Shown: positions 34,360 to 42,193 of the stretch, piece after piece
Numbering within the stretch: the stretch's first letter is position 1
Layout of the letters: the number at the start of each line of letters is the position of its first letter
Assembly: GCA_910578935.1 (NCBI GenBank)
Contig: CAJTSM010000002.1
Span: 112,940-176,939 of the forward strand
Direction: 5' to 3'
Source: an uncultured Oscillibacter sp.
Lineage (GTDB): Bacteria; Bacillota; Clostridia; Oscillospirales; Oscillospiraceae
Length of the DNA stretch: 64,000 bases
Notes under the pieces: model-generated
What the model was told of the DNA's origin: nothing
The model's database searches: none
Seen by the model: only the letters and a program-made list of their open reading frames with translations
Made by a program: the position numbers and the translations under genes

Positions 34360-34461
34360 TCACACACGCTCGTTTTCAGCCAAACCACGAAAAGCCTTAC
34401 CAAACTTGGTAAAGCTAAAGTAGAAATAGCCGTATTCAGCAGTGCGGGCAATAGCGGTCAT
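34360..34461 (-). CDS. Aromatic leader peptide (33 aa) of the aro operon
   Basis: A 33-codon minus-strand frame with AAAGGGGACCGAACC before the ATG. The translated peptide is MTAIARTAEYGYFYFSFTKF then GKAFRGLAENERV, with Tyr at codons 10, 12, 14 and Phe at codons 13, 15, 17, 20, 24, a dense aromatic run. It is followed by the terminator at 34293-34324 and then aroF. By analogy with the pheL and trpL leaders, ribosome stalling at Tyr/Phe codons when charged tRNA is scarce would prevent terminator formation and switch on the operon. The frame is too short for ordinary gene finders; the amino-acid content and position are the evidence. Confidence 0.8.
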   Translation of the reverse strand: MTAIARTAEYGYFYFSFTKFGKAFRGLAENERV

Positions 34462-34602
34462 GGTTCGGTCCCCTTTGGCTCTTTAGATGTTTAAAGCATA
34501 ACACAACGCCGGAAAAATGGAAATTGTGAGTTTTTACAAATGCAGTGGATTTTGGAAAGGCGCCGTTATGCGTTTTGTGCAGGAAGGCGCCGTGTGGAAG
34601 GA

Positions 34603-34681
34603 CAGGCCGCCCAGGGGAGCGGCCCCTACGGCCCGTTTTTTGATAGAACACCGTGTAGGGGCCGCCGCCCTCGGCGGCCTG
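34603..34681. repeat. REP-like palindrome pair (reverse 34603-34629, forward 34655-34681)
   Basis: Inverted pair with inward CCCCTAC/GTAGGGG ends and a 25-base spacer. The forward unit is identical over 27 bases to the reverse complement of 44645-44671 inside the RAYT gene. It lies in the 34462-34704 gap between the divergent aro operon and the phospholipase-like gene's 3' end. Confidence 0.85.
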
Positions 34682-34704
34682 TCTCCCCTCAGGCGGTGGT
34701 CTTA

Positions 34705-35250
34705 TCAAGCGGCGGGCAAACACCCGGCCATCAGGAGGCTGGTGGCCTTGAGAATGTAGCTGGCATCCCGAACCATGCTGGCTCGGGTGGCCATGTACTG
34801 CTCGTGGAGCTCCTCCAAGGCGGCGACCAGGTCCCGGCGGGCCTGCTGGCGGCGGAGGTGCTGGTGGGCCAGATACCCCCGCATGAACTGCCGGAAATCC
34901 GTCTCATAATTGTGATGGTCCAGCATGGTGTCCGGGTAATCCGGGTTGTGGGGATATGTATAGGCGTCGGCCAGATAGTGCGTCAGCTTGCCCAGGGTAT
35001 AATACTGCCAGACCGTCCACCGGCGGCGGCGCTGAAGCTTCAAAATCTTGGCGTTGATGTAGGCCCGGGAATTGGTATAATTATGGCCCTTGAGCTTGTT
35101 GTAATGCAGGGAGCCCTTCAAATAGCTGAAGGGATTCACGTCCGGCTGAAACGAGCCGAAGAGAAAGGCCAGCTCAAAGCGCCGGGCGGCAAAGCCCGTC
35201 TCGCTGCGAAGCAGCGCCTGTGCCAGCAGGGTGTGTGTCCGTTTCTGCAA
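34705..35250 (-). CDS. Zinc-dependent phospholipase C-like protein
   Basis: 181 residues. The family (zinc-dependent phospholipase C / S1-P1 nuclease fold) is indicated by an N-terminal HTLLAQALLRSE and FGSFQPDVNPF. Also visible are the His/Asp cluster LGKLTHYLADAYTYPHN and DHHNYETDF, consistent with tri-zinc ligands. There is no signal peptide, unlike secreted clostridial toxins, so this is a cytoplasmic or atypically localised member found in many Clostridia with unknown function. It is transcribed alone; the 3' end lies beside the REP pair at 34603-34681. Confidence 0.82.
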   Translation of the reverse strand: MQKRTHTLLAQALLRSETGFAARRFELAFLFGSFQPDVNPFSYLKGSLHYNKLKGHNYTNSRAYINAKILKLQRRRRWTVWQYYTLGKLTHYLADAYTYPHNPDYPDTMLDHHNYETDFRQFMRGYLAHQHLRRQQARRDLVAALEELHEQYMATRASMVRDASYILKATSLLMAGCLPAA

Positions 35251-35320
35251 AGTTAGCTCCTCCTAACCACAAGGGTAGGTTTAGTATAGCACATCCTCCG
35301 GCGGGATACAAGGGGAAGCG

Positions 35321-35578
35321 TCAAAAGTTTTCCAGAGAATTTTCCCCAAATCTTTCAGCGGTCCTTGGATTTCCGCGGATCAGCAAAATGAAGCCAATCC
35401 ATTGCACGCGCTCCGCGTCCTCCAGCTCTTCATTTTCCATAACGCGCCGGATTTCCCGCAGGGCCATGCGGTCGCACCGCATATTTGTAAATATCTGTAG
35501 AATTTCCTTGCCGGAGGGCATATTCTCAGTGGAGCGTCTCTTTGCGAGGCGTCTTCGCATAGATTTTCCAAAAATCAT
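35321..35578 (-). CDS. Small hypothetical protein divergent from an XRE regulator
   Basis: 85 residues from the ATG at 35578, chosen because AAGGAGG lies 5 bases upstream; a GTG at 35593 opens the same frame. The protein is basic at the N-terminus (GKSMRRRLAKRRS) and helical, containing KEILQIFTNMRCDRMALREIRRVMENEE. I do not recognise the family. It shares an 88-base intergenic region with the XRE regulator at 35667, which holds matching inverted repeats, so it is probably that regulator's target. Confidence 0.6.
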   Translation of the reverse strand: MIFGKSMRRRLAKRRSTENMPSGKEILQIFTNMRCDRMALREIRRVMENEELEDAERVQWIGFILLIRGNPRTAERFGENSLENF

Positions 35579-35590
35579 AACGGCCTCCTT

Positions 35591-35657
35591 CACATTTATG
35601 TAATGTATTTTAGCGGATTGGCAATGCTAAAGTCAAATAAAATACATCACATAAGTG
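35591..35657. promoter_or_regulatory. Operator-like inverted repeats between 35321 gene and XRE
   Basis: CACATTTATGTAATGTATTTT (35591-35611) faces AAAATACATCACATAAGTG (35639-35657). The arms are near-complementary and 27 bases apart, in a notably AT-rich gap. They probably hold the overlapping promoters and XRE binding sites. Confidence 0.55.
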
Positions 35658-35666
35658 TAGGGCCTT

Positions 35667-35927
35667 ATGAAAAAAATTAACTATTACGAGAAGTGCAACG
35701 TCATCTCCCAGCGGCTCCGGTACTTCCGCAAACTGCGGAACATTTCCCAAAGCCGGCTTGCCGCAAAACTCCAGGTCATGAACGTCAACATCGAACAGCA
35801 GGGAATCAGCAATATTGAAAACAATTCCCGGATTGTCACGGACTATGAGCTGGCTTGCCTCTGCCGCGCCCTGGGGGTGACGGTAGATGAGATGCTGGCG
35901 GATTTTTATCAAGAGTACCCGGAATAG
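35667..35927 (+). CDS. XRE-family helix-turn-helix regulator
   Basis: 86 residues. A lambda-repressor-type HTH spans most of the protein: ISQRLRYFRKLRNISQSRLAAKL starts the domain (about 12-34), the recognition helix region is QQGISNIENNSRIVTD, and the family end is LCRALGVTVDEML. There is no sensor or dimerisation domain, so the protein probably binds operator as a dimer through the HTH itself. It is divergent from the small 35321 gene. A bidirectional terminator separates its 3' end from that of ileS. Confidence 0.88.
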   Translation: MKKINYYEKCNVISQRLRYFRKLRNISQSRLAAKLQVMNVNIEQQGISNIENNSRIVTDYELACLCRALGVTVDEMLADFYQEYPE

Positions 35928-35929
35928 GA

Positions 35930-35955
35930 AAAGCCCCGCTGTGAGGCGGGGCTTT
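35930..35955. terminator. Bidirectional terminator between XRE gene and ileS
   Basis: Stem AAAGCCCCGC / GCGGGGCTTT with a 6-base loop between convergent genes. Confidence 0.8.
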
Positions 35956-35982
35956 CGCTTCATCTTACATCGCGCATCGCGC

Positions 35983-38742
35983 TTAGAATTGGGGCAGCTT
36001 TTTCACCGCCACGGCACAGCGCGGGCAAAGAGCCGGGTGCTCCGGGTCGGAGCCCACAGCAGGCAGCACCTTCCAGCAGCGCTCGCACTTGCCGCCTCCG
36101 GCCTTGACCACCTCCACGGCGGCTTCGCCGCCGGTCTTTACCTCCGCCTGGGACACGATCAGAAGGTCCGCCAGATTGGGCGTCTCCGCCAGCCACGCCT
36201 CTTCCTCCGGCACAGTGAGGGTCACGGCGGCCTCCAGGCTCTTGCCGATCTTCTTCTCGTTCCGGGCGGCTTCCAGGGCGGCGTTCACCTTATCCCGCAG
36301 GGCCTCAATCACCGCCCACTTCTCCATGGCGGCGGCGTCCAGGGCGTAGTCCGCGAAGGGCTGGTGCATGTCGTTGAAGAGGACGTTCCTGACGTCGTCC
36401 TCCTTCCGGTGGGGCATGGCCTGCCAGATCTCGTCGCAGGTGAAGGCCAGCACCGGAGCCATGATCCGGGTCATGGTGTCCAGAATCAGGTACAGGGCGG
36501 TCTGGGCGCTGCGGCGGAGGGTCCCGTCCTTCTCGTCGCAGTAGAGCCGGTCCTTGATGACATCCAGGTAGAAGTTGGACATGTCCACCACGCAAAAGTC
36601 GTTGACAGCGTGGGTGGCCGCCAGGAACTCGTACTCGTCATAGGCGGCGAAGCACTTTTCGATCAGGGCGTTCAGCTTCGTCACGGCCCAGCGGTCCAGC
36701 TCCTCCATCTCGCCGGGAGCGGTGAGATGATTGGGGTCGAAGCCGTCCAGGTTGCCCAGGCAGTACCGGGCGGTGTTGCGGAATTTCAGGTAGTTCTGGC
36801 TCAGCTGTTTGAAAATCTCATGGGAGCAGCGGACGTCGGCGTGGTAGTCCGTATTGGCCGCCCAGAGGCGGAGAATGTCCGCGCCGTATTTGTCGATGAC
36901 CTCGGCGGGGTCCATGCCGTTTCCGGCGGATTTGTGCATGGCCTTGCCCTCGCCGTCCACGGTCCAGCCGTGGGTGACGCACTCTTTAAAGGGGGCCCCC
37001 TTGCCGAAGGCGCCCACGGCGGTGAGCAAAGAGCTCTGGAACCAGCCGCGGTATTGGTCCAGGCCCTCCATATACATGGTGGCGGGCCAGAAACCCTGGT
37101 CCTTCTTCATGGCGGCAAAGTGAGTGGAGCCGGAGTCGAACCAGCCGTCCAGGGTATCCGTCTCCTTCTCAAAGCCGGACTTGGACCCGCAGTGGGGACA
37201 GGCGAACCCGCTGGGGAGAATCTCCGCCGCTTCCTTGGCGAACCAGGCGTTGGAACCTTCCGCCGCGAAGAGCTTGGAGATGGCTTCGATGCTCTCTTCC
37301 GTCACCACGGGTTTGCCGCAGTCCTTGCAGTAGACCACGGGAATGGGCAGACCCCAGCGGCGCTGGCGGCTGATGCACCAGTCCGCCCGCTCCCGGATCA
37401 TGGACTTCATCCGGTCGATGCCCCACTTGGGCACCCAGCGGACGGCGTCGGCGGCGGCGACAGCCTGCTCCTTGAAGCTGTCCACGGAGCAGAACCACTG
37501 GGGGGTGGCCCGGAAGATGATGGGGCTCTTGCAGCGCCAGCAGTGGGGATAGCTGTGGACGATGTCCTCGGAGGCGAAGAGCATGCCGCTCTCCTTCATG
37601 TCCGCCAGGATGACGGGGTTACTTTCGTCGGTGGTCATGCCGGCGTACTTCCCGGCGTAGTCCGTGTGCCTGCCCTGGTCGTCCACGGGAACCACCATGT
37701 CCATGCCGTAGCGGCGGCAGGTCTGGTAGTCGTCCGCGCCGAAGCCGGGGGCGGTGTGGACGCAGCCGGTGCCGGATTCCATAGTGACGTAGTCCGCCAG
37801 CAGCAGGCGGGAGGTCTTGGGCAGGAAGGGATGGTCCGCCAGCATGTTTTCGAAGAAGCTGCCGGGGTGGGTTTCCACGATCTCCCAGGAGTCAAAGCCC
37901 CCCAGGCCCATGACCTTCTCCGCCAGAGCCTCGGCCATGATATAGAACTCGCCGCCCGCGGCCTTCACAATGGCGTAGCTCTCGGCGGGGTGGAGGGCGA
38001 TGGCCAGGTTGCCGGGGAGGGTCCAGATCGTGGTGGTCCAGATCACAAAGAAGAGTTTGCTGTGGTCAAAGGCCCCCAGCTTCCCCAGGTCGTCGTGCAT
38101 AGGGAACTTCACATAGACGGTGGTGACGGGGTCCTCTTGATACTCGATCTCGGCCTCCGCCAGGGCGGTTTCGTCGTGGGGGCACCAGTACACGGGTTTG
38201 AGGCCCTTGTAGATATAGCCCTTCTTGTACATCTCGCCGAAGACCTTCACCTCCTCGGCCTCGAAGCCGGGGTCCATGGTGAGATAGGGGTGATCCCAGT
38301 CGCCCACAACGCCAATCCGCTTAAACGCCTCCCGCTGGACGTCCACATAGTGGGCGGCGAAGTCGTGGCAGGCGGAGCGGAATTCCGGGATACTCATGGC
38401 CTTGTGGTTCAGCTTATTTTCCTTGATGATGGCGGATTCAATGGGCATACCGTGGTTGTCCCAGCCGGGAATATAGGGGGTGTAGTAGCCACGCATGGCG
38501 TAGGAGCGGGTGATGATATCCTTGATGGCCTTGTTCATGGCGGTTCCCATATGAATGGACCCGTTGGAGAACGGGGGGCCGTCGTGGAGGTTGAAAAGGG
38601 GCTTGCCCTCGTTCTTCTTGAGAAGCTCGTGGTAGATGTCTTCCGCCTCCCAGCGCTTCAGCATCTCCGGCTCCCGCTTGGGCAGGCCCGCCCGCATGGG
38701 GAAGTCGGTCTTCGGGAGATTGATGGTTTTGTTGTAGTCCAT
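35983..38742 (-). CDS. ileS: Isoleucyl-tRNA synthetase
   Basis: 919 residues, the bacterial (mupirocin-sensitive-type) length. The class I HIGH region reads GPPFSNGSIHMGTAMNKAIKD. The KMSKS equivalent reads KAMHKSAGN, a variant also seen in other Firmicutes. The editing domain and RRWGLPIPV are present. A C-terminal zinc finger carries CERCWKVLP and CPRCAV. Three minus-strand elements lie upstream: a GNAT gene, the 173-residue gene and an Ile-specifying T-box leader (40060-40333). AT-rich sequence at 38743-38840 may add a promoter of its own. Confidence 0.97.
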   Translation of the reverse strand: MDYNKTINLPKTDFPMRAGLPKREPEMLKRWEAEDIYHELLKKNEGKPLFNLHDGPPFSNGSIHMGTAMNKAIKDIITRSYAMRGYYTPYIPGWDNHGMPIESAIIKENKLNHKAMSIPEFRSACHDFAAHYVDVQREAFKRIGVVGDWDHPYLTMDPGFEAEEVKVFGEMYKKGYIYKGLKPVYWCPHDETALAEAEIEYQEDPVTTVYVKFPMHDDLGKLGAFDHSKLFFVIWTTTIWTLPGNLAIALHPAESYAIVKAAGGEFYIMAEALAEKVMGLGGFDSWEIVETHPGSFFENMLADHPFLPKTSRLLLADYVTMESGTGCVHTAPGFGADDYQTCRRYGMDMVVPVDDQGRHTDYAGKYAGMTTDESNPVILADMKESGMLFASEDIVHSYPHCWRCKSPIIFRATPQWFCSVDSFKEQAVAAADAVRWVPKWGIDRMKSMIRERADWCISRQRRWGLPIPVVYCKDCGKPVVTEESIEAISKLFAAEGSNAWFAKEAAEILPSGFACPHCGSKSGFEKETDTLDGWFDSGSTHFAAMKKDQGFWPATMYMEGLDQYRGWFQSSLLTAVGAFGKGAPFKECVTHGWTVDGEGKAMHKSAGNGMDPAEVIDKYGADILRLWAANTDYHADVRCSHEIFKQLSQNYLKFRNTARYCLGNLDGFDPNHLTAPGEMEELDRWAVTKLNALIEKCFAAYDEYEFLAATHAVNDFCVVDMSNFYLDVIKDRLYCDEKDGTLRRSAQTALYLILDTMTRIMAPVLAFTCDEIWQAMPHRKEDDVRNVLFNDMHQPFADYALDAAAMEKWAVIEALRDKVNAALEAARNEKKIGKSLEAAVTLTVPEEEAWLAETPNLADLLIVSQAEVKTGGEAAVEVVKAGGGKCERCWKVLPAVGSDPEHPALCPRCAVAVKKLPQF

Positions 38743-38840
38743 TGGGTAATTCCTCCTTGTATTATAAAAGATAAATACTACAATCCATAATCTATTTTTA
38801 CCCTCTGTGGAAGGATGGGTAATCTCTATTTGTATTAATT

Positions 38841-39455
38841 TTAGTATTTATTGCAAATTGTTATAATTTGTTCCGGGGAAAGCGCCGGAAAAGGAATCAC
38901 GGGCCCCGGCTCCGCCGGGTGGTCCCCCAGGTGCTTTTCCATCCAGGCCATGTTGTACCAGGTCCCGAACTTATAGCCGCACTGCCGGAACTGCCCGATC
39001 AGGCGGAAGCCCATGTGGGCGTGAAACTCCACGCTGTTCCAGGTCAGATAGGCGTCCTCCTTCTCCGGACAGGCGGCGCAGGCGTTGAGGTTCCGGATGC
39101 CCTGCGCCCGGCAGAGGTCCTCCAGGGCCCCGTAGAGCCGCCGCCCAAGGCCCAGCTTCCGTTTGTCCCGCCGGAGGTAAATGCTGGCCTCCGCGGACCA
39201 GCCGTAAGCGGCCCGGGAGTGGAAGGCCCCGGCGTAGGCGTAGCCCAGGAGCGCACCCCCCGACTCCGCAGCGAGATAGGGATACCGCTCCAGGGTCCCC
39301 CGTATTCGCGCCCGGAACTCCTCCGGGGAGGGGACGTCGTATTCAAAGGTGATGGCCGTCTCCCGGACATAAGGCGTATAGATGTCCAGGAGGGCCGGGG
39401 CGTCCTCCGGGGACGCGAGGCGGATCAGGACCGCCTCTTCGCGTGGGGCTGCCAT
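38841..39455 (-). CDS. GNAT-family N-acetyltransferase (PAT/MddA-like)
   Basis: 204 residues from the ATG at 39455 (ATAAGGAGGACCCT site). GNAT fold: IRLASPEDAPALLDIYTPYV at the start, then SIYLRRDKRKLGLGRRLYGALEDL with the acetyl-CoA loop. ACPEKEDAYLTWNSVEFHAHMGF and the following FGTWYNMAWMEKHLG are characteristic of the phosphinothricin/methionine-sulfoximine acetyltransferase group. The natural substrate is unknown. It lies 10 bases after the 173-residue gene, so both are in the T-box-led transcript with ileS. Confidence 0.88.
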   Translation of the reverse strand: MAAPREEAVLIRLASPEDAPALLDIYTPYVRETAITFEYDVPSPEEFRARIRGTLERYPYLAAESGGALLGYAYAGAFHSRAAYGWSAEASIYLRRDKRKLGLGRRLYGALEDLCRAQGIRNLNACAACPEKEDAYLTWNSVEFHAHMGFRLIGQFRQCGYKFGTWYNMAWMEKHLGDHPAEPGPVIPFPALSPEQIITICNKY

Positions 39456-39465
39456 AGGGTCCTCC

Positions 39466-39987
39466 TTATAAACTGTGTTCCACACCCCAGCTCCCGCCGT
39501 CTCCCAGGGCGCACTCCGCGCCGTCCACCTTCCAGCCGTCCTCGAAAGGCCGGAGGATAAAGCGATAGCCGTAGCTGTAAGAAACGCTGTTCCGGGCCGT
39601 GACCACTGCGCGCTTGGCGGACTTCATGGTGAAATGCACCGCGAACTCCGGCGCGTCCAAGAGGTAGTCGTACTTGGCGGGCTTGCCGAAGCTCCTGGCG
39701 GCCCCCCATTTCAGCATCTTCTCCGTGCAGTGGGGGGAAACCAGATCCAAGTACCGCCGGCCATACTCCTCCCAAAGGGCCTCCTCCTCGGGGCCGCTTT
39801 GATACTCGGGCACTCCCGCCGCCGCCTTCTCCTTCCGGAGCTTTAGGGACCGGGCGAAGATTTCCTTCTCCAGTTCGTTCCGCTCTTTCAGCACTTCCAG
39901 CAGCGGCGGCAAAATCTCCTCCGCCAGAGGCTGGAACTTCTCCGGCGTGTCCTCAAATACTATCTGGATGTTCTCCATTGTCTCCAC
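39466..39987 (-). CDS. Hypothetical protein with possible NTF2-like C-terminus
   Basis: 173 residues from the GTG at 39987 (GGGAGGAAAACC site). The N-terminal half is charged and helical (FQPLAEEILPPLLEVLKERN, then KLRKEKAAAGVP). The C-terminal half is beta-rich (FAVHFTMKSAKRAVVTARNS, then YRFILRPFEDGWKVDGAE), reminiscent of NTF2-fold proteins, but I cannot name a family. It is the first gene after the T-box leader and is followed closely by a GNAT gene and then ileS. Confidence 0.6.
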   Translation of the reverse strand: METMENIQIVFEDTPEKFQPLAEEILPPLLEVLKERNELEKEIFARSLKLRKEKAAAGVPEYQSGPEEEALWEEYGRRYLDLVSPHCTEKMLKWGAARSFGKPAKYDYLLDAPEFAVHFTMKSAKRAVVTARNSVSYSYGYRFILRPFEDGWKVDGAECALGDGGSWGVEHSL

Positions 39988-40059
39988 GGTTTTCCTCCCG
40001 TTCGTAATATTCCATCTATATATAACTATCTGTATTCAATTTCCGTGGAAAATCAAAAA

Positions 40060-40333
40060 CGCGCCCTGTCTCCTTTAAGAGACAGGGCGCGCACTGCGCT
40101 CTGCGTTACCACTCTTCTTGCCGGCCCCTCACGGGAAGCGGCCCCTCACGGCCCGCCGTCACGGGCCGATGGAATAACGCCCATCAAACGTCCACGCTTA
40201 CTCAGTCCTTCGGCGGGAGGCTCCAAGGTGATTTTCGCCGCCACTCCCGGCCGCCTCGCACCAAAACGGCGGCTCTCTTGGCGGGTTGATGCACGGCTAC
40301 TCGTCCTTATCAACGCCCAAATGTTCAGTTGCC
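40060..40333 (-). promoter_or_regulatory. T-box leader (Ile specifier) upstream of the ileS transcript
   Basis: Minus-strand leader with T-box hallmarks in order. A Stem I start resembles GATAAGGACGAGTAG (about 40302-40316) and an AGAGAG-type bulge follows (CAAGAGAGCCG, about 40273). A specifier bulge GAAAATCACC places ATC, an isoleucine codon, at 40230-40232. The antiterminator sequence AGAGTGGTAACGCAG (about 40101-40115) is a variant of AGGGTGGNACCGCG. A terminator follows: 13-bp stem (40060-40072 with 40079-40091) and T run. Uncharged tRNA-Ile would favour read-through. Confidence 0.8.
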
Positions 40334-40338
40334 CCCTT

Positions 40339-40366
40339 ATAATATCACGTTTTTTTCGTTTGTCAA
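40339..40366 (-). promoter_or_regulatory. Promoter of the T-box/ileS transcript
   Basis: On the minus strand, TTGACA (40361-40366), a 16-base spacer and TATTAT (40339-40344), giving a start near 40333. Confidence 0.7.
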
Positions 40367-40383
40367 CCGCCTGGGACGGCTTT

Positions 40384-40557
40384 TTATTGGTAACGGTACT
40401 GCTGAGCGGTATAACCGTCGATGCAGCTTTGAAACAGTTCGTAGCTGTGAAACTCCAGCAGCTGGCAGCCCGGGGCCTCGTGAAAGGAAACCACCCGCCG
40501 CCGGGTATCCACCCAAACCCGCCACACTTGGCACTCCTCTTTCTTTTTCTTGGGCAA
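40384..40557 (-). CDS. Small basic hypothetical protein (TTG start) divergent from an XRE regulator
   Basis: 57 residues from a TTG at 40557 preceded by TGAGGAGGATACCGC. The sequence begins MPKKKKEECQVWRVWVDTRR and continues with RVVSFHEAPGCQLLEFHSYELFQSC then IDGYTAQQYRYQ. It looks like a real small protein: basic start, beta-hairpin-like WRVWVDTRRRVVSF, aromatic-rich tail. I recognise no family. It is divergent from the XRE gene at 40646 across 88 bases that hold two palindromes. It ends just upstream of the T-box promoter. Confidence 0.55.
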   Translation of the reverse strand: MPKKKKEECQVWRVWVDTRRRVVSFHEAPGCQLLEFHSYELFQSCIDGYTAQQYRYQ

Positions 40558-40596
40558 AGCGGTATCCTCCTCAGCTCCGTTGTCTTCCTTCCATTT

Positions 40597-40638
40597 TATG
40601 CAATTTTCGTATAAAAATCAATATGCAATTTTTGCATA
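40597..40638. promoter_or_regulatory. Two operator-like palindromes before the 40646 XRE gene
   Basis: TATGCAATTTTTGCATA (40622-40638) is a perfect palindrome with a 3-base centre; TATGCAATTTTCGTATA (40597-40613) is a near copy 25 bases away, centre to centre. They are likely XRE binding sites controlling both divergent genes. Confidence 0.65.
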
Positions 40639-40645
40639 TCCTAGA

Positions 40646-40897
40646 ATGGGAACGATTTTGGATCCAGGAAAGGGGGAGAGGGCGATATACCATCGTTTAC
40701 GGGACCTCCGAGAGGACCGGGATCTGCCCCAGCGCTGTCTGGCGGAGCTGCTTCACGTCTCCCAGGCGACGTATTCCCGCTATGAGAGCGGAGGGCTGGA
40801 TATTCCCAGCGGGGCTCTGATCGCGCTGGCGCGGTTTTACCATACCAGCATTGACTATCTTGTGGGCTTATCCGACGATCCAAGACCTTATTGGTAA
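40646..40897 (+). CDS. XRE-family helix-turn-helix regulator
   Basis: 83 residues if it starts at the ATG at 40646, which lies 7 bases after the operator and has no ribosome site, suggesting leaderless translation. An internal non-standard ATA after GGGGGAGAGGGCG is the other possibility. HTH domain: RLRDLREDRDLPQRCLAELL, VSQATYSRYESGGLDIPSGA, then IALARFYHTSIDYLVGLSDDP. The last motif, with SIDYLVGLSD, is typical of clostridial immunity-repressor-like XRE proteins. It is divergent from the 57-residue gene; a strong terminator follows. Confidence 0.85.
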   Translation: MGTILDPGKGERAIYHRLRDLREDRDLPQRCLAELLHVSQATYSRYESGGLDIPSGALIALARFYHTSIDYLVGLSDDPRPYW

Positions 40898-40922
40898 AGG
40901 GCGCCCCTTCCGGGGCGCCCTT
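40897..40922 (+). terminator. Terminator after the 40646 XRE gene
   Basis: Stem AAGGGCGCCCC / GGGGCGCCCTT with a 4-base loop, directly at the XRE stop codon. Degenerate REP-like sequence (GTAGGGGC, about 40962) follows. Confidence 0.8.
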
Positions 40923-41012
40923 GGGGTCTTGTATGGGAACCGTCTGATTCACAAATTTTTTGTAGGGGCAACTCCCCACATCCGCCCCTGCACAGCAGCC
41001 TGGAAGGACTCC

Positions 41013-41852
41013 TCAGTATCCGATGATCAGTCCCTTCTCCATGGCGTAAAAGCTGGTCAGACCCCGGCAGGGGAACAGCTCCACGCTCTTGACCGGCAGG
41101 TCCTTCAAAATCTGTTCTTTGAGCTTCAAGGCCCCCGGCAGGTTCTCACAGTGGCAGAGGATGACCTCCGCCCCGGTGCAGTCCTTGCTGTCCCGCATCA
41201 GCGCCGTGATGGTCTGGTAGGTTTTTGCCTCCCCTCGGGCCTTGCCCGCCACGTGGATGGTGCCCTGGGGAGTGGCGTCGGCAATGACGTGAATGCCCAG
41301 AGAGTGGAGCAGGGTGCCAACCAAAGGGCGCATCCGGCCGTTTTTAATGAGGTTGTCGAAGTTCTCCAAGGTGAAGCAGGTCCGCAGCGCCGCTTGATAC
41401 AGCCGCAGCTGGGCGCAGATGTCCTCAAAGTCCCCTCCGGCCTCCAGCAGCTGCTTTGCCCGACGGACAAGAAGGATCATGGCCCCCGCCGTGGCCTTGG
41501 AGTCAATGACGCAGATCTCCTTCTCCGGGTGTTCCTCCAGCGCCATGTCCCGGCCCAGGATGGCGGCGTTGTAAGTCCCGGACAGATTGGCGGAGATGGT
41601 GAAGCACACCACCCGGTCCCCTTCCGCAAACGCCTTGGCAAACGCCCCGGGGGAGGGGCAGGCGGTGGAGGCGGCGGCCTTCTCCTGGGCCATAGCGCCC
41701 AAAAGCTGGGGGATCTCCAGCTCATCGTTGTCAACGAATTCCCGTTCGCCCACCTGGAGCCGCAGGGGAACCGTCTCAAAAAGAAGTTCCCCGCTGTCAA
41801 ATTCGCTCATCCGCAGGTCGCAGCTGCTGTCGCTTACAATTTTACAAATCAT
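41013..41852 (-). CDS. DegV-family fatty-acid-binding protein
   Basis: 279 residues from the ATG at 41852 (a GTG 9 bases upstream is the alternative). DegV proteins bind fatty acyl chains, and in Firmicutes FakB members present them to the kinase FakA. Signatures: KIVSDSSCDLRM at the N-terminus, TACPSPGAFAKAFAEGDRVV, TISANLSGTYNAA, then VIDSKATAGAMILLVRRAKQL. The length is typical. No fakA is in the window, and several DegV paralogs per genome are common. It has a strong promoter (41897-41925). Confidence 0.9.
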   Translation of the reverse strand: MICKIVSDSSCDLRMSEFDSGELLFETVPLRLQVGEREFVDNDELEIPQLLGAMAQEKAAASTACPSPGAFAKAFAEGDRVVCFTISANLSGTYNAAILGRDMALEEHPEKEICVIDSKATAGAMILLVRRAKQLLEAGGDFEDICAQLRLYQAALRTCFTLENFDNLIKNGRMRPLVGTLLHSLGIHVIADATPQGTIHVAGKARGEAKTYQTITALMRDSKDCTGAEVILCHCENLPGALKLKEQILKDLPVKSVELFPCRGLTSFYAMEKGLIIGY

Positions 41853-41896
41853 ACAAAGCACCCCGTAATGTGGTTTTCGATATTATATCTACTGTT

Positions 41897-41925
41897 ATCA
41901 TACAATATTATTGTCCTCTTGTCAA
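41897..41925 (-). promoter_or_regulatory. Promoter of the DegV gene
   Basis: TTGACA (41920-41925), a 17-base spacer and TATGAT (41897-41902) on the minus strand. Confidence 0.75.
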
Positions 41926-42164
41926 CCGGAAATGGGGAAATTCCCCGGTGGTTTTCGCCGGGAAACAGGATAATTTTTTTCCCCAATCCACGGTTGACAT
42001 AACGGTGTGGACAACTCTGTGGATAATGTGCAAAACTCTCTTCCCGGAAGGGGTCCCGGGAGGTGGCATCAGGGTTATGAAAAAGTAACAAAAGTAACAT
42101 TTTTTACAAAAACGGTGGACCCGGCCGGGAAAAGGCGGGAAACGGCACCTTGGGCCAGAGGGGG

Positions 42165-42193
42165 TTGAACCCGGGAAATTCTTATGATATAAT
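42165..42193 (+). promoter_or_regulatory. Promoter of the parE operon
   Basis: TTGAAC (42165-42170), a 17-base spacer and TATAAT (42188-42193), about 107 bases before parE. Confidence 0.6.

Noticed and set aside
35887..38790. Plus-strand 967-residue open frame opposite ileS
   Set aside because: IleS has HIGH-like and KMSKS-like motifs and a zinc finger on the minus strand.
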